From contig NZ_MDEE01000013.1 in assembly GCF_002939865.1 (NCBI RefSeq), forward strand, positions 1-64,000: a DNA stretch of 64,000 bases, read 5' to 3'. Shown piece after piece: positions 8,913 to 18,224 of this stretch. Both the position numbers and the translations under genes were made by a program. This DNA is from Xanthomonas dyei. Its GTDB lineage: Bacteria > Pseudomonadota > Gammaproteobacteria > Xanthomonadales > Xanthomonadaceae. Position 1 is the first letter of the stretch. Every line of letters starts with the position of its first letter. The notes under the pieces were generated by a model that had not been told where the DNA came from, made no database searches, and saw nothing but the letters and a program-made list of their open reading frames with translations.

Positions 8913-10040
8913 TCAGCGTTTGCTGAGGCGCTCCATGGCCAACCGGACACTGTTGGACAGGCGGGAGATGGCGCGCGCCAGGGTACCAATTTCATCCTTG
9001 AGGTTGACCTCTTCGATGGTGTGGTTCCACTTGCCCAGGCTCAGTTCTTCGGCCACGGTGGTCAGATGCTGTATGGGGCGCAACACGCGGCTCCAGATCA
9101 GGGCCCACTGCAGGCCAAGCAACAGGACGCACACCAACAGGCCGATGCCGGCGATCCATAGCGACTGGCGCACGATCAGGCCATTGACGTCGCTCTTGGG
9201 ATACGCCGAGACCAGGATGAAACCCCAGTCCGGCACTTCCTGCTTGACGACGACCCAGTCGTCCGGGCTGTCCTTGACGATGCGCTCGATGGTGGCGGTG
9301 TCGGTGGTGGCACCGGTGGTGGACTGAAAGCGCAGCTTGTTCTTGCTGTCGAACACGGCGATGAAGCCGGAATCGAGCACGCGACGGCTGCTGACCACGT
9401 TTTCCAGAGCCTGCGTGTCGGCCTTGTAGCCGACGTACCAGGCGCCGATGACGCGCTTGTCGTTGCCGGCAAAGATCGGCTCGTAGCCGGTGACGTACGG
9501 GTTGCCCAGGATGTCGACCACGCCGTAGAAGCTCTCGCCGTTGCGCAGCTTGGCCGCGGCCTGGCCGTTGGGATCGAGCACGGTGCCGATGGCGCGGCTG
9601 CCGTCTTCCTTCTTGACGTTGGTGGAGATGCGCACGAACTCATCGCCGGTCCGCGAGAACAGCGTCGCAGTGCCTTCGTGGATGGCGGTGACGTCGTCCA
9701 GCATGCTGAAGGAATTGGCCTGCGGGCGCTGGCCCAGCAGCAGGTCGTTGGCGTTGCGGTCGGCGACGCGGATATCGCTGCCCATGCTCGGGGCGCCCTG
9801 CGCATTGGCTTCCTTGCGCAGCTGGCGCATCGAGGAATTGACGCGGTCGAGCATCATCGAGCGGGTGACGGCGAACAAGGTCTGCAAGGACACCGACTGG
9901 CGCTCGATCGCGTCGCCGGTTTCGAACTTGACCCGGTTCGCTTCGGTAATGGCAAGAATAACCGTGAGTGCCACCACCACGACCAGCACCAAGGCCAGCA
10001 CCGGCAACAGCAGGCGCACCCGCAAAGAGTGACGAAGCAT
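8913..10040 (-). CDS. Cache-HAMP membrane sensor without an output domain
   Basis: The 375-residue protein has an N-terminal transmembrane segment (residues about 9-30). A periplasmic Cache3/Cache2-type region (about 35-280) contains DGSRAIGTVLD and ESFYGVVDILGNPYVTGYEPI, followed by a second transmembrane segment (about 290-312). A HAMP domain (about 315-368) ends with LKDEIGTLARAISRL. The protein stops there: no methyl-accepting, kinase, GGDEF or EAL domain follows, whereas this sensor module usually fronts chemoreceptors. It is followed at 44 bases by the DUF4388-like gene, which may be its partner. Confidence 0.85.
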   Translation of the reverse strand: MLRHSLRVRLLLPVLALVLVVVVALTVILAITEANRVKFETGDAIERQSVSLQTLFAVTRSMMLDRVNSSMRQLRKEANAQGAPSMGSDIRVADRNANDLLLGQRPQANSFSMLDDVTAIHEGTATLFSRTGDEFVRISTNVKKEDGSRAIGTVLDPNGQAAAKLRNGESFYGVVDILGNPYVTGYEPIFAGNDKRVIGAWYVGYKADTQALENVVSSRRVLDSGFIAVFDSKNKLRFQSTTGATTDTATIERIVKDSPDDWVVVKQEVPDWGFILVSAYPKSDVNGLIVRQSLWIAGIGLLVCVLLLGLQWALIWSRVLRPIQHLTTVAEELSLGKWNHTIEEVNLKDEIGTLARAISRLSNSVRLAMERLSKR

Positions 10041-10428
10041 CGCAATTCCCCTGAACGCGTTTAAATGATTGAATCGAGTGCCGCCGCAGCGCAGTGCGGC
10101 GGTCGGACCTAGCCGTTATCGGCTGCCAGACAAGATGCTGAAGCGGCCCCCATGCCGCTTAGCGGTGCATACGATAGCGCAAGCCGATCGATTTGACAGT
10201 GCGCCTCCATCGTCTTGTGCGCCTTGCGTTCAAGAATGGTGGACCGGGTTACACATGCTGGCGCTGGTGGGCACGGTGGGCAGCCGGGCGGGAGCCATCC
10301 GTGGGCGATCGATCGGCGTGGGGCTTTGACAGATCGCGGCTGCCACTGCCACGTCATGGCAGCGACCGGATGAAGCGTTGTTTGAGGAGCGACCGACCGG
10401 CGGTGCGGTCTGCGCGATCGCAGGCCGC
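10041..10428. other. Intergenic region between the Cache-HAMP gene and the response regulator
   Basis: About 390 bases without a credible gene. A short GC-rich dyad (GCCGC...GCGGC) lies near 10080-10103. The spacing suggests the Cache-HAMP gene has its own promoter here. No clear -10/-35 pair was found. Confidence 0.45.
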
Positions 10429-11070
10429 TCAGGTTTCCAGCGACAGGATTCCGCGGCGCAGGGCAACGGTGACCGCGTGGGTGCGATCGCGTACGCCGAG
10501 CTTGGCCAGGATGTTCTTCATGTGCGCCTTGACCGTTTCTTCGGAGATGCTCAAGGCATTGCCGATCTGCTTGTTGGAACATCCGGTGGCGACCAGACTC
10601 AGCACCTCGGTCTCGCGGGCGGACAACGCGTCGTCGAGCACGTGGGCGGCGATGTTTTCGGCCACCGACGCCGGAACATGCCGGCGCTGGCCACGCCGCA
10701 CGTCGCGGATGGTGTCGACCAGCTCGCGGCGCAGCGCGCTCTTGAGCAGGTAGCCGCAGGCGCCGGCCTGCAGTGCACGCACCGCACGCACATCGCCGGT
10801 ATAGGTGGTCAACACGATGACCTTGGCGGCGGGGTCGACACGGCGGATGCGCTGGATGGCTTCGACGCCATCCACGCGCGGCATCTGCAGATCCATCAGC
10901 ACCACGTCCGGGCGCAGGCTGGTGTAGCAGGCCACTGCCTGTTCGCCGTCTTCGGCCTCGCCGACCACGCGCATGTCGTGTTCGGCGGCGAGCATGGCGC
11001 TGAGACCGTCGCGCAGCAGCGGGTGATCGTCTACCACCAGCACGTCGGTCGGTTTGACCATGTCAGCCAT
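10429..11070 (-). CDS. NarL/FixJ-type response regulator
   Basis: Taking the ATG of MADMVKPTDVLVVDDHPLL as start gives 213 residues. The receiver domain (about 8-125) has the acidic pair DD, the phosphoacceptor Asp in VVLMDLQMP, the conserved Thr/Lys region (VLTTYT, YLLKSA) and the usual length. The C-terminal LuxR-type helix-turn-helix (about 145-210) reads SARETEVLSLVATGCSNKQI then SEETVKAHMKNILAKLGV. It overlaps the 3' end of the upstream kinase by 8 bases, so the two form a translationally coupled two-component pair. Confidence 0.95.
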   Translation of the reverse strand: MADMVKPTDVLVVDDHPLLRDGLSAMLAAEHDMRVVGEAEDGEQAVACYTSLRPDVVLMDLQMPRVDGVEAIQRIRRVDPAAKVIVLTTYTGDVRAVRALQAGACGYLLKSALRRELVDTIRDVRRGQRRHVPASVAENIAAHVLDDALSARETEVLSLVATGCSNKQIGNALSISEETVKAHMKNILAKLGVRDRTHAVTVALRRGILSLET

Positions 11071-14000
11071 TGGAACTCTCCGTGGATCGTGCAGGTCGAA
11101 ATGGCCACCACCAGCGTGGTGGTGTCGCATAGGCGGTGCGGGCGGGAAGCGTGATCTGGATGGCGGTGCCGCTGCCAGGACGCGACCACAGCTGCATCTT
11201 GGCGCCGATGCGTTTTGCGCGTTCCTGCATGCCGGTCAGCCCCCAATGCCCGGTGCGCGCATGCCCATGCAGCACATCCGGATCCAGGCCGCAGCCATCG
11301 TCGCGGATGCGCAGCACGAAGTCACGTGAACCGTAACGCAGTTCCAGCGCGATTCGTGCGGCATTGGCATGGCGATCGGCATTGGCCAGTGCTTCGCGGC
11401 CCAGCTGGAACAGTTCGTCGGCCACCATCGGGCGCAGCGCCACCGGGCGGCCCTCCACCGACACCTGCAGTTCGGCCGCAGGCGGGGGCATGGTGGCTTC
11501 GCGCGAGCGTTGCAGTGCGGCGGCCAGATCCTGGCGCAGCGAGTAACTGTCGCGCAGGCCGTTGACGCGGTCGCGGCCTTCGACCAATGCGTTTTCGGCC
11601 AGGTCGACCGCCTGTTCCAGTTCCAGGCGGCGCGGGTCGTTGCCGGGCAACGAGCGGCTGGCGGCATGCAGCCGCAGGATCAGCCCCTGGGTGCCCTGCA
11701 ACAAGGTGTCGTGCAACTCGCGAGCGATGCGTTCGCGTTCGCGGTAGCGCTCTTCCAGCCGCGCACGCAGGCGTCCGGCAACATGCCGGGTGCGCATGCG
11801 CCAGAGGATCGCAAGCGTCAGCAGCAAGGCCAGCGCGACGCACACCTTGAACTGCCAGGTCTGCACGAAGGCCGCTTCGATCACGAAGTCCAGCGTGTCG
11901 CCGCGCTCGTTCCATACCCCGTCGTTGTTGGCGGCGGCAATGCGGAAGCGGTAACGGCCGGGCGCGAGGTTGGTATAGAACGCCTCGTTACGATTGCCGG
12001 CGTCCTGCCATTGCGCGTCCACGCCTTCCAGCCGGTAGCGAAAGCGCACGCGCTCGGGGCGGGTGAGGCTGACCGCGTCGTAGCCGATGCGCAGGCGGTG
12101 GGTCCATTGGGGCAGGCGCAGGCCTGCCGTGCGCGGGTAGGGGCGGTCGTTGGCGACCACGTCGGTGATGAAGACCTCCGGCGCGGTGGGGTTGCGGTAG
12201 GTCTGCTCGGGATCTAGCCAAGCCAGGCCCTGGTTGGTGGTGAACCACAACAGGCCGTCGTCGGCGGCGATGGCCGTGGGCACCGGCGTGGCCTGCTGGG
12301 CGACACCGGGCAACCCGTCCATGATGTCGTACAGGCGCAGCGCCGGGCTGACCACGCGCGCTTGCACGCTGCGCAGCAGCGCACGTTGACTGATCTGCAC
12401 CACGCCTCGGTTTCCGTTCAACCACAGCGTGCCGTGGCGGTCCTGCACGATGCCGGTGATGCCTTGCAGCAGCGGATTGGTCTGATCGGGCACCTGCCGG
12501 AAACGGCCATCGGCGCCCAGCGCTGCCAGCCCGGTTTCGCCGGCGACCAGGGTGAGCGACGGGCGTTGCCAGATGGCGGTGACCGGCCCCACCGACAGGC
12601 CATCTTCGGCGCTGTAGTGCATCAACCGCCGGCCCTGCAGCAGGCGCACGTCGCCCTTGATGGTGCCTACCCACACGCCGCCATCCTGGGTATTGGCGAG
12701 CACCGTGCACGGGGTGTCCTGCAAATTGGCCAGCGGCTGCCAGGCGCTGCCGTCGAAGGCGTAGGGGCCGCTCGCGTCCGGGCAGACCCAGGGATGGTTG
12801 CGGCTGTCCACGACGAAGGCACGAATGGCGCCGGTGGTCAGGCCGAGCGGCAGCGCCACGGGCTGAATGCGGCCGGCCTGCAGACGCAGCAGGGCGTGCT
12901 CGCCAAGCACCCAGCCGTTGGCGGTCGCTGGCACATCCAGGATGTGGGGGGGCGCGCCATGCTGCAGGCCTGCGACGCGATCGCGGCTCAACGCCAGCAG
13001 CCGGCCATCGCGCAGACTGGCCAGGAGCGGGCGTGCGGAGGTGCCCGGGGTGGGATTGAAGGTCGCCACGGCCATCGCCTGGCCCGGCAGCAACGATGCC
13101 AACGGCAGCAACGCGCGATGCCGGAACCGGTTGAGGCCCAGATTGGTGCCTGCCCACAGATTGCCTTCGCGGTCTTCGAGCAACGGGCCGGCGGTGGCCG
13201 AGGTCAGACCTTGTACCGGTCCGAAGCGTTCCAGCACCGGCGTGGGCGATGTGGGCAAGGCAATCCGGAACAGGCCGTGCGCCGCGTAGTCGCTGCCCCA
13301 CAGCGCGCCGTCGCGCATGAAGCGGATGCGCCGCGCGAATAACCCGGGAAATTGCTGCCGGGCACGCGCCGCCGCGGGCAGTACGTTGCCCTGCGCATCG
13401 GTCAACGCAAACACGCCGCGGTACGGGTCTGCGACCCAGATCGCTCCGTCCGGGCTTTCGGCCATGGTGACGTAGAGACCCACCTGCTGACCGCTGGCTG
13501 CGAACCGCTTGGCGCCAGCCCGCAACGACAGAATCTGGGTGCCGTCGCTGACCCACAGCGTGCCGCGCACATCGCGCAGCAACCAATGCGCGCGCTCGGC
13601 GGTGTAGCCCCAGTCGGCACCGGCACGCTGCCAGCGTTGGCCATCGAACCAGCACAAACCGCCATCGATGGCCGCCCACCAGCGTCCACTGCCATCGTGC
13701 TCGATGCGGAACACCATGCCGTCGGGCACGTCCTTGCCCGAGCGAAAGTGCGTGAGATGGCCGTCCGCAAGGCGATCGATACCGGCGTTGAAGTAGCCGA
13801 TCCAGGCGGTGTCGTCCGGCGCCAGCGCAAGCGCGGTCATGTTGTGCGACGCGTAGGCCTCGCCATCCGGCGGCGCCTGCCGCGCGAAGTGGTCGCCATC
13901 GAACTGAAACAGACCGAAGCCGGTCGCCAACCATAACGGCCCGGCGTCGGCTTGCTGGATATCCCAGATGTCGGCCGGTGCGCCGCGCTCGGTGCTCCAG

Positions 14001-14155
14001 GCGGTGTGGTGGAACTGCAGCAGTCCCGCACGCGTGGCGGCGATGCCTTCGGCCCGCGCGGGCGGGCATGGCCACCAGCAACTGCACATCACAACGATCA
14101 CCGCCGCGCACAGGCGCCACAGCGGGTGGAATCGGATGGCGGGCTCATGCGGCAT
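11063..14155 (-). CDS. Y_Y_Y beta-propeller sensor histidine kinase
   Basis: The ATG at 14155 gives MPHEPAIRFHPLWRL and a signal-peptide-like hydrophobic stretch ending ARAEG; an upstream in-frame extension has no such features. The 1030-residue protein has a periplasmic two-component-regulator propeller (about 45-680) with repeats such as REGNLWAGTNLGL. A Y_Y_Y domain follows (about 698-760, with FRYRLEGVDAQWQDAG), then one membrane segment (about 768-788). The HisKA_3 helix has the phospho-His in ARELHDTLLQG (about 811), and a HATPase domain runs to the end (DGCGLDP, GLTGMQERA). The architecture resembles kinases that sense periplasmic carbohydrate or envelope signals. The NarL-type regulator overlaps its 3' end. 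Confidence 0.93.
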   Translation of the reverse strand: MPHEPAIRFHPLWRLCAAVIVVMCSCWWPCPPARAEGIAATRAGLLQFHHTAWSTERGAPADIWDIQQADAGPLWLATGFGLFQFDGDHFARQAPPDGEAYASHNMTALALAPDDTAWIGYFNAGIDRLADGHLTHFRSGKDVPDGMVFRIEHDGSGRWWAAIDGGLCWFDGQRWQRAGADWGYTAERAHWLLRDVRGTLWVSDGTQILSLRAGAKRFAASGQQVGLYVTMAESPDGAIWVADPYRGVFALTDAQGNVLPAAARARQQFPGLFARRIRFMRDGALWGSDYAAHGLFRIALPTSPTPVLERFGPVQGLTSATAGPLLEDREGNLWAGTNLGLNRFRHRALLPLASLLPGQAMAVATFNPTPGTSARPLLASLRDGRLLALSRDRVAGLQHGAPPHILDVPATANGWVLGEHALLRLQAGRIQPVALPLGLTTGAIRAFVVDSRNHPWVCPDASGPYAFDGSAWQPLANLQDTPCTVLANTQDGGVWVGTIKGDVRLLQGRRLMHYSAEDGLSVGPVTAIWQRPSLTLVAGETGLAALGADGRFRQVPDQTNPLLQGITGIVQDRHGTLWLNGNRGVVQISQRALLRSVQARVVSPALRLYDIMDGLPGVAQQATPVPTAIAADDGLLWFTTNQGLAWLDPEQTYRNPTAPEVFITDVVANDRPYPRTAGLRLPQWTHRLRIGYDAVSLTRPERVRFRYRLEGVDAQWQDAGNRNEAFYTNLAPGRYRFRIAAANNDGVWNERGDTLDFVIEAAFVQTWQFKVCVALALLLTLAILWRMRTRHVAGRLRARLEERYRERERIARELHDTLLQGTQGLILRLHAASRSLPGNDPRRLELEQAVDLAENALVEGRDRVNGLRDSYSLRQDLAAALQRSREATMPPPAAELQVSVEGRPVALRPMVADELFQLGREALANADRHANAARIALELRYGSRDFVLRIRDDGCGLDPDVLHGHARTGHWGLTGMQERAKRIGAKMQLWSRPGSGTAIQITLPARTAYATPPRWWWPFRPARSTESSNG

Positions 14156-14617
14156 CGCAGCATTGTCGGGCGAGATCGAGGGAAGCACCACCACCCCTTT
14201 CGGGGGAGGCAGATCGGGCAGTAAATCGAGTACGCATGGATCGGCGTGTTGCGTCGGGTGCGTGTCTTGGCGATGCAGTGTGCGCTGAGTTGGATGCGGT
14301 CTGTTGTGTGCAGCATCGAAGACGCTGCTTTTGTAGCGCGTCGTGCCACGCGCTGGCGTTCGCTTGGTTCGGGTGCGGTGTGGATGCCGAGTGGGGCACT
14401 GCATAGCGCGCACGCAACAACTGCGCGGTATCGCCGCTGCGTCGGCTTGCATGCATGCGTGCTGTATGTCACGGCAATGCACGCGCAAGAGCTCATGCGT
14501 CCTTGTGCAGCAACCATGCCGCTCACCCGAAAGAGTGAGCGATCCGCCTCACCATCAGGGGTGGGGCGATCGGGATGTTCGCTCCACCATGGCGTCATTC
14601 CCCGCCAGAGACGTCAT
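14156..14617. other. Divergent intergenic region between the kinase and AraC gene
   Basis: About 460 bases with no credible gene. A small dyad GCTCAC...GTGAGC lies near 14521-14540, upstream of the AraC start. Promoters for both directions presumably lie here, but none is clear by eye. Confidence 0.45.
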
Positions 14618-15091
14618 ATGGCAAGTCTGATTGCCGCTGGTCGCCCCGATCTGCATGCAGGCAACACCAACGCACTGCACGCCTCACGCGCACGTGCCGT
14701 GGCAAGAGCGCTGCAGTACATCGACACGCATCTGTACGAGCCCATCGGCGTAACGCAACTGGCCGGCGCTGCCTGCATGAGCCGCTTCCATTTTGCGCGC
14801 GTGTTTCGCGATGCACTGGGCGCCAGCCCGATGGAGTATCTGCGTCGTCGTCGGCTCGAACGCGCCCAGGCCATGTTGCGCGAAGGCCGCCACACCATCA
14901 GCCAGATCGCCACCGATCTGTGCTTCTTCGATCAAAGCCATTTTGTCCGCAGCTTCCGCAACGCCACCGGCTGCACGCCGGCGCGCTTTGCCGCGCAAGT
15001 GGCCAACGATTCCTGCGCCGCACGCCCCGCACGGCGTGCGCATCGGCACACCGCTGGTTCTTTTTCATCCTCCCTGGAGCATCACGCATGA
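14618..15091 (+). CDS. AraC family transcriptional regulator
   Basis: The ATG at 14618 gives MASLIAAGRPDLHAGN and 157 residues; an in-frame extension further upstream looks non-coding. The protein is almost only the AraC DNA-binding domain (about residues 25-125), with both helix-turn-helix units: the first around GVTQLAGAACMSRFHFARVF, the second around QIATDLCFFDQSHFVRSFRN. There is no N-terminal sugar-binding domain, so it may sense no small ligand itself. The stop overlaps the next gene's start as ATGA, making it the first gene of a coupled operon it probably controls. Confidence 0.9.
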   Translation: MASLIAAGRPDLHAGNTNALHASRARAVARALQYIDTHLYEPIGVTQLAGAACMSRFHFARVFRDALGASPMEYLRRRRLERAQAMLREGRHTISQIATDLCFFDQSHFVRSFRNATGCTPARFAAQVANDSCAARPARRAHRHTAGSFSSSLEHHA

Positions 15092-15744
15092 CCACCGCCA
15101 CCGCCATCCCCGGTAAGTCCCTGTTGTCGCCCGGCGATCACGCGCTGATCCTGATCGACCATCAATCGCAGATGGCGTTCGCCACGCACACCATCGACAT
15201 CTCGGCGCTGCGCAACAACGTGTCGCTGATTGCCAAGGGCGCCAAAGGCTTCAAGGTGCCTGTGATTCTGACCACTGTCGCCGAGAAATCGTTCTCCGGC
15301 CCGTTGTTTCCCGAACTGCCGGAGATCTTTGCCGGCGAGCCGGTGTTCGACCGCACCAGCATGAATGCCTGGGAAGACCAGGGCGTGATCGATCGCGTCA
15401 ACGCCATCGGCAAGCAGCGGCTGGTGATTGCCGGGCTGTGGACCAGCGTGTGCATCGTCGGCCCGACGCTGTCGGCGATCGAGCAGGGGTTCGAGGTGTA
15501 CGTGATCACCGATGCCTGCGGCGATGTCAGCGACGAAGCGCACGAGCGTGCAGTGACGCGTATGGTGCAGGCCGGCGCCGCGCCCATCACCAGCGTGCAG
15601 TACCTGCTGGAATTGCAGCGCGATTGGGCGCGTAGCGACACCTACGACCTCACCACCGGCATCGCGCGTGCGCATGCAGGCGGCTACGGCATCGGCATTC
15701 AGTACGCCAAGACCATGTTCGGGGCGCAGGAAGGCGGGCATTGA
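15088..15744 (+). CDS. Isochorismatase-family hydrolase (YcaC-like)
   Basis: The 218-residue cysteine hydrolase has D24 in LILIDHQ and the nucleophile C122 in GLWTSVCIVGPT, matching the isochorismatase/nicotinamidase fold. The region from NAW through LSAIEQGFEVYVITDACGD to LLELQRDW is close to E. coli YcaC, whose physiological substrate is unknown. The usual triad Lys is not obvious; an Arg (FDRTSMNAW) sits near its place. It starts by ATGA overlap with the AraC gene and ends by TTGA overlap with the DoxX gene. Confidence 0.9.
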   Translation: MTTATAIPGKSLLSPGDHALILIDHQSQMAFATHTIDISALRNNVSLIAKGAKGFKVPVILTTVAEKSFSGPLFPELPEIFAGEPVFDRTSMNAWEDQGVIDRVNAIGKQRLVIAGLWTSVCIVGPTLSAIEQGFEVYVITDACGDVSDEAHERAVTRMVQAGAAPITSVQYLLELQRDWARSDTYDLTTGIARAHAGGYGIGIQYAKTMFGAQEGGH

Positions 15745-16178
15745 ACGCATCGGCACTACGCGGCAACGCCGGTCTTGCGTGGGCGTTGTTGATGCTGCGC
15801 ATTGCCGGCGGCGGCTTCCTGCTGCCGCATGGCCTGGGCAAGTTGCTGGGATGGTTCGGTGGTCCGGGGCTGCCTGGATTCGCCGCTGAATTGCAGCAAT
15901 TCGGCTTTCCATCTGCACCGCCGTTGCCGTTGCTGCTGGCCTTGGTGCAGACGCTCTCCGGGCTGGCGGTGTTGCTGGGTCTGTGGACGCGTACCAGTGC
16001 CGCGCTGGCAGCGGTGTTCATCGCTACCACCGTGGTGGTGGCCGTGCCCAAGGGCTGGTTCTGGATGCACGGTGGCATGGAATACCCGCTGATGTGGCTG
16101 CTGGTGTTGCTGGCCCTGGTCGCCGCCGGCGCTGGCGCGTGGTCGCTGGATGGGCTGCGCAGGCGTGGTGTCGCATGA
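15741..16178 (+). CDS. DoxX family membrane protein
   Basis: The 145-residue protein has four hydrophobic segments, with the DoxX pattern LRIAGGGFLLPHGLGK in the first and a glycine-rich second helix (LVQTLSGLAVLLGLWT). The start is TTG at 15741, overlapping the hydrolase stop as TTGA; the next ATG would lose part of the first helix. DoxX proteins are small inner-membrane proteins often linked to redox or thiol stress, with no agreed mechanism. Its placement inside a metabolic operon suggests a supporting role for the neighbouring enzymes. Confidence 0.88.
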   Translation: MNASALRGNAGLAWALLMLRIAGGGFLLPHGLGKLLGWFGGPGLPGFAAELQQFGFPSAPPLPLLLALVQTLSGLAVLLGLWTRTSAALAAVFIATTVVVAVPKGWFWMHGGMEYPLMWLLVLLALVAAGAGAWSLDGLRRRGVA

Positions 16179-18139
16179 GCGGCGTACCGAATGATCACGA
16201 TGCCGGACGGCGCCTGTGGATGCAGGGCGCCGCGGCCGGTCTTGCGTTGGGCGCATTGCCCGGCACTTCGTCTGCTTCAAGGAAGTCTCCGATGGTCGAT
16301 CTTGTCGTTCGCAACGCACGCATCACCACGCTCGATCCTCGTCAGCCCAGCGCCACCGCCATTGCAGTGGCCGATGGGCGCATCGTGGCGGTCGGCGACG
16401 ACGCACAGATCATGGCGTTGGAAAACGGCGCCCGCAGCATCGACGCACAAGGCCGCCGCCTGCTGCCCGGGCTCAATGACAGCCACACCCATCTGATTCG
16501 CGGCGGGCTCAATTACAACCTGGAACTACGCTGGGATGGCGTCCGTTCGCTTGCCGATGCGATGGCGATGTTGAAGGCGCAGGTCGACCGCACGCCAGCG
16601 CCGCAATGGGTGCGCGTGGTCGGTGGCTTCACCGCGCATCAGTTCGTCGAAAAGCGCTTGCCGACCCTTGACGAGATCAACGCCATCGCGCCGGAGACGC
16701 CGGTGTTTTTGCTGCATCTATACGACCGCGCCTTGCTCAACCGCGCGGCCTTGCGTGCCTGCGGCTACGACAAGCAGACACCGGATCCGCCGGGCGGGCG
16801 TATCGAGCGCGACAAGTTGGGCAATCCCACCGGCTTGCTGCTGGCCAAACCCAATGCCTTGATTCTCTATGCCAGCCTAGCCAAGGGCCCGCGCCTGCCG
16901 CTGGAGTACCAGGCCAATTCCACGCGTCATTTCATGCGCGAACTCAACCGGCTGGGCATCACCTCGGTGATCGATGCCGGCGGTGGTTTCCAGAATTATC
17001 CGGAGGACTACCAAGTCATCGAGCAGCTGCATGCGGCCGACCAATTGAGCGTACGCATCGCCTACAACCTGTTCACCCAGAACAAGGGCAAGGAAGTCGA
17101 CGACTTCCGCGGCTGGACCGAGATGCTGCCGGTGCGCAAGGGCGACGATCTGCTGCGGCATAACGGCGCCGGCGAAATGCTGGTGTTCTCCGCAGCGGAT
17201 TTCGAGCAGTTCAGCGAGCCGCGCCCGGAGCTGCCGCCGGAGCTGGAGCCCGAACTGGAGCAGGTGGTGCGGCTACTGGTCGAAAAACGCTGGCCGTTCC
17301 GTATCCATGCCACCTATGACGAAAGCATCACGCGCATTCTCGATGTGTACGAAAAGGTCAACGCCGACATTCCGTTCGATGGCCTGCATTGGTTCATCGA
17401 TCACGCCGAGACCATCACGCCGCGCAATATCGACCGTATCCGCGCATTGAACGGCGGTATCGCCGTGCAGCACCGCATGGCGTATCAGGGTGAGGCATTT
17501 GTCGAGCGCTATGGCGTGCAGGCTGCGCGGCACACGCCGCCGGTGCGTCGCATGCTGGCCGCCGGCGTGCCGGTGGGCGCCGGCACCGATGCGACGCGTG
17601 TGGCCAGTTACAACCCGTGGGTGGCGTTGTCGTGGCTGGTCACCGGACGCACGGTGGGTGGCCTGGCCCTGTACGGCGAAGAGAACCTGCTCGACCGTGA
17701 GCAGGCGTTGCGGCTGTGGACGCAGGGCAGCGCATGGTTCTCCGGCGACGAGAGCCGCAAGGGCACGCTGGCGGCAGGGCAACTGGCCGATTTCATCGTG
17801 CTGTCGGACGACTACTTCCGTGTCGACGATGCCGCCATTGCCGACATCACCAGCGTGCTGACCGTGTTGGGTGGGCGCGTGGTGCATGGCGATGGCGACT
17901 TCGCCGCGCTGGCACCGACCTTGCCGCCGGCCATGCCGGACTGGTCGCCGGTCAATCGGTTCGGCGGCTATCACGTGGGCGGTGCGGTCAGTGGGCTTGC
18001 CAGTGCCGCGCATGTGCACACGCACGGCCACGGGTGTCGCGCGCACGGGCCGCATGGACATGCAGCGCAGCATGCTGCGCCCAGCGATGATCTGCGCGGC
18101 TTCTGGGGCGCATTGGGTTGCGCGTGTTTCGCGTTCTGA
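16175..18139 (+). CDS. Amidohydrolase of the YtcJ type with Tat-like leader and His-rich tail
   Basis: The start is the ATG overlapping the DoxX stop (ATGA), giving 654 residues. The N-terminus GRRLWMQGAAAGLALG looks like a twin-arginine signal. The amidohydrolase_3 domain follows, with the metal-binding SHTHLIRGG near residue 108 and the late phrase PVGAGTDATR carrying an active-site Asp. The C-terminal end is rich in His (HVHTHGHGCRAHGPHGHA), which may bind metal. The family hydrolyses amides or related bonds, mostly of unknown substrates. It lies between DoxX and an MFS exporter. Confidence 0.88.
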   Translation: MSGVPNDHDAGRRLWMQGAAAGLALGALPGTSSASRKSPMVDLVVRNARITTLDPRQPSATAIAVADGRIVAVGDDAQIMALENGARSIDAQGRRLLPGLNDSHTHLIRGGLNYNLELRWDGVRSLADAMAMLKAQVDRTPAPQWVRVVGGFTAHQFVEKRLPTLDEINAIAPETPVFLLHLYDRALLNRAALRACGYDKQTPDPPGGRIERDKLGNPTGLLLAKPNALILYASLAKGPRLPLEYQANSTRHFMRELNRLGITSVIDAGGGFQNYPEDYQVIEQLHAADQLSVRIAYNLFTQNKGKEVDDFRGWTEMLPVRKGDDLLRHNGAGEMLVFSAADFEQFSEPRPELPPELEPELEQVVRLLVEKRWPFRIHATYDESITRILDVYEKVNADIPFDGLHWFIDHAETITPRNIDRIRALNGGIAVQHRMAYQGEAFVERYGVQAARHTPPVRRMLAAGVPVGAGTDATRVASYNPWVALSWLVTGRTVGGLALYGEENLLDREQALRLWTQGSAWFSGDESRKGTLAAGQLADFIVLSDDYFRVDDAAIADITSVLTVLGGRVVHGDGDFAALAPTLPPAMPDWSPVNRFGGYHVGGAVSGLASAAHVHTHGHGCRAHGPHGHAAQHAAPSDDLRGFWGALGCACFAF

Positions 18140-18224
18140 GATCGGCACTGTCTCGATGCGCCTGCCGGCGCATCTCATACCGTCACCTTGTTTGTTTCAC
18201 CCCGTCAACTGGAGCTTTGCCGCG

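Noticed and set aside
14246-14617. N-terminal extension of the AraC gene
   Set aside because: The upstream in-frame part is low in protein-like composition and has no ribosome site; the ATG at 14618 leaves a complete AraC domain.
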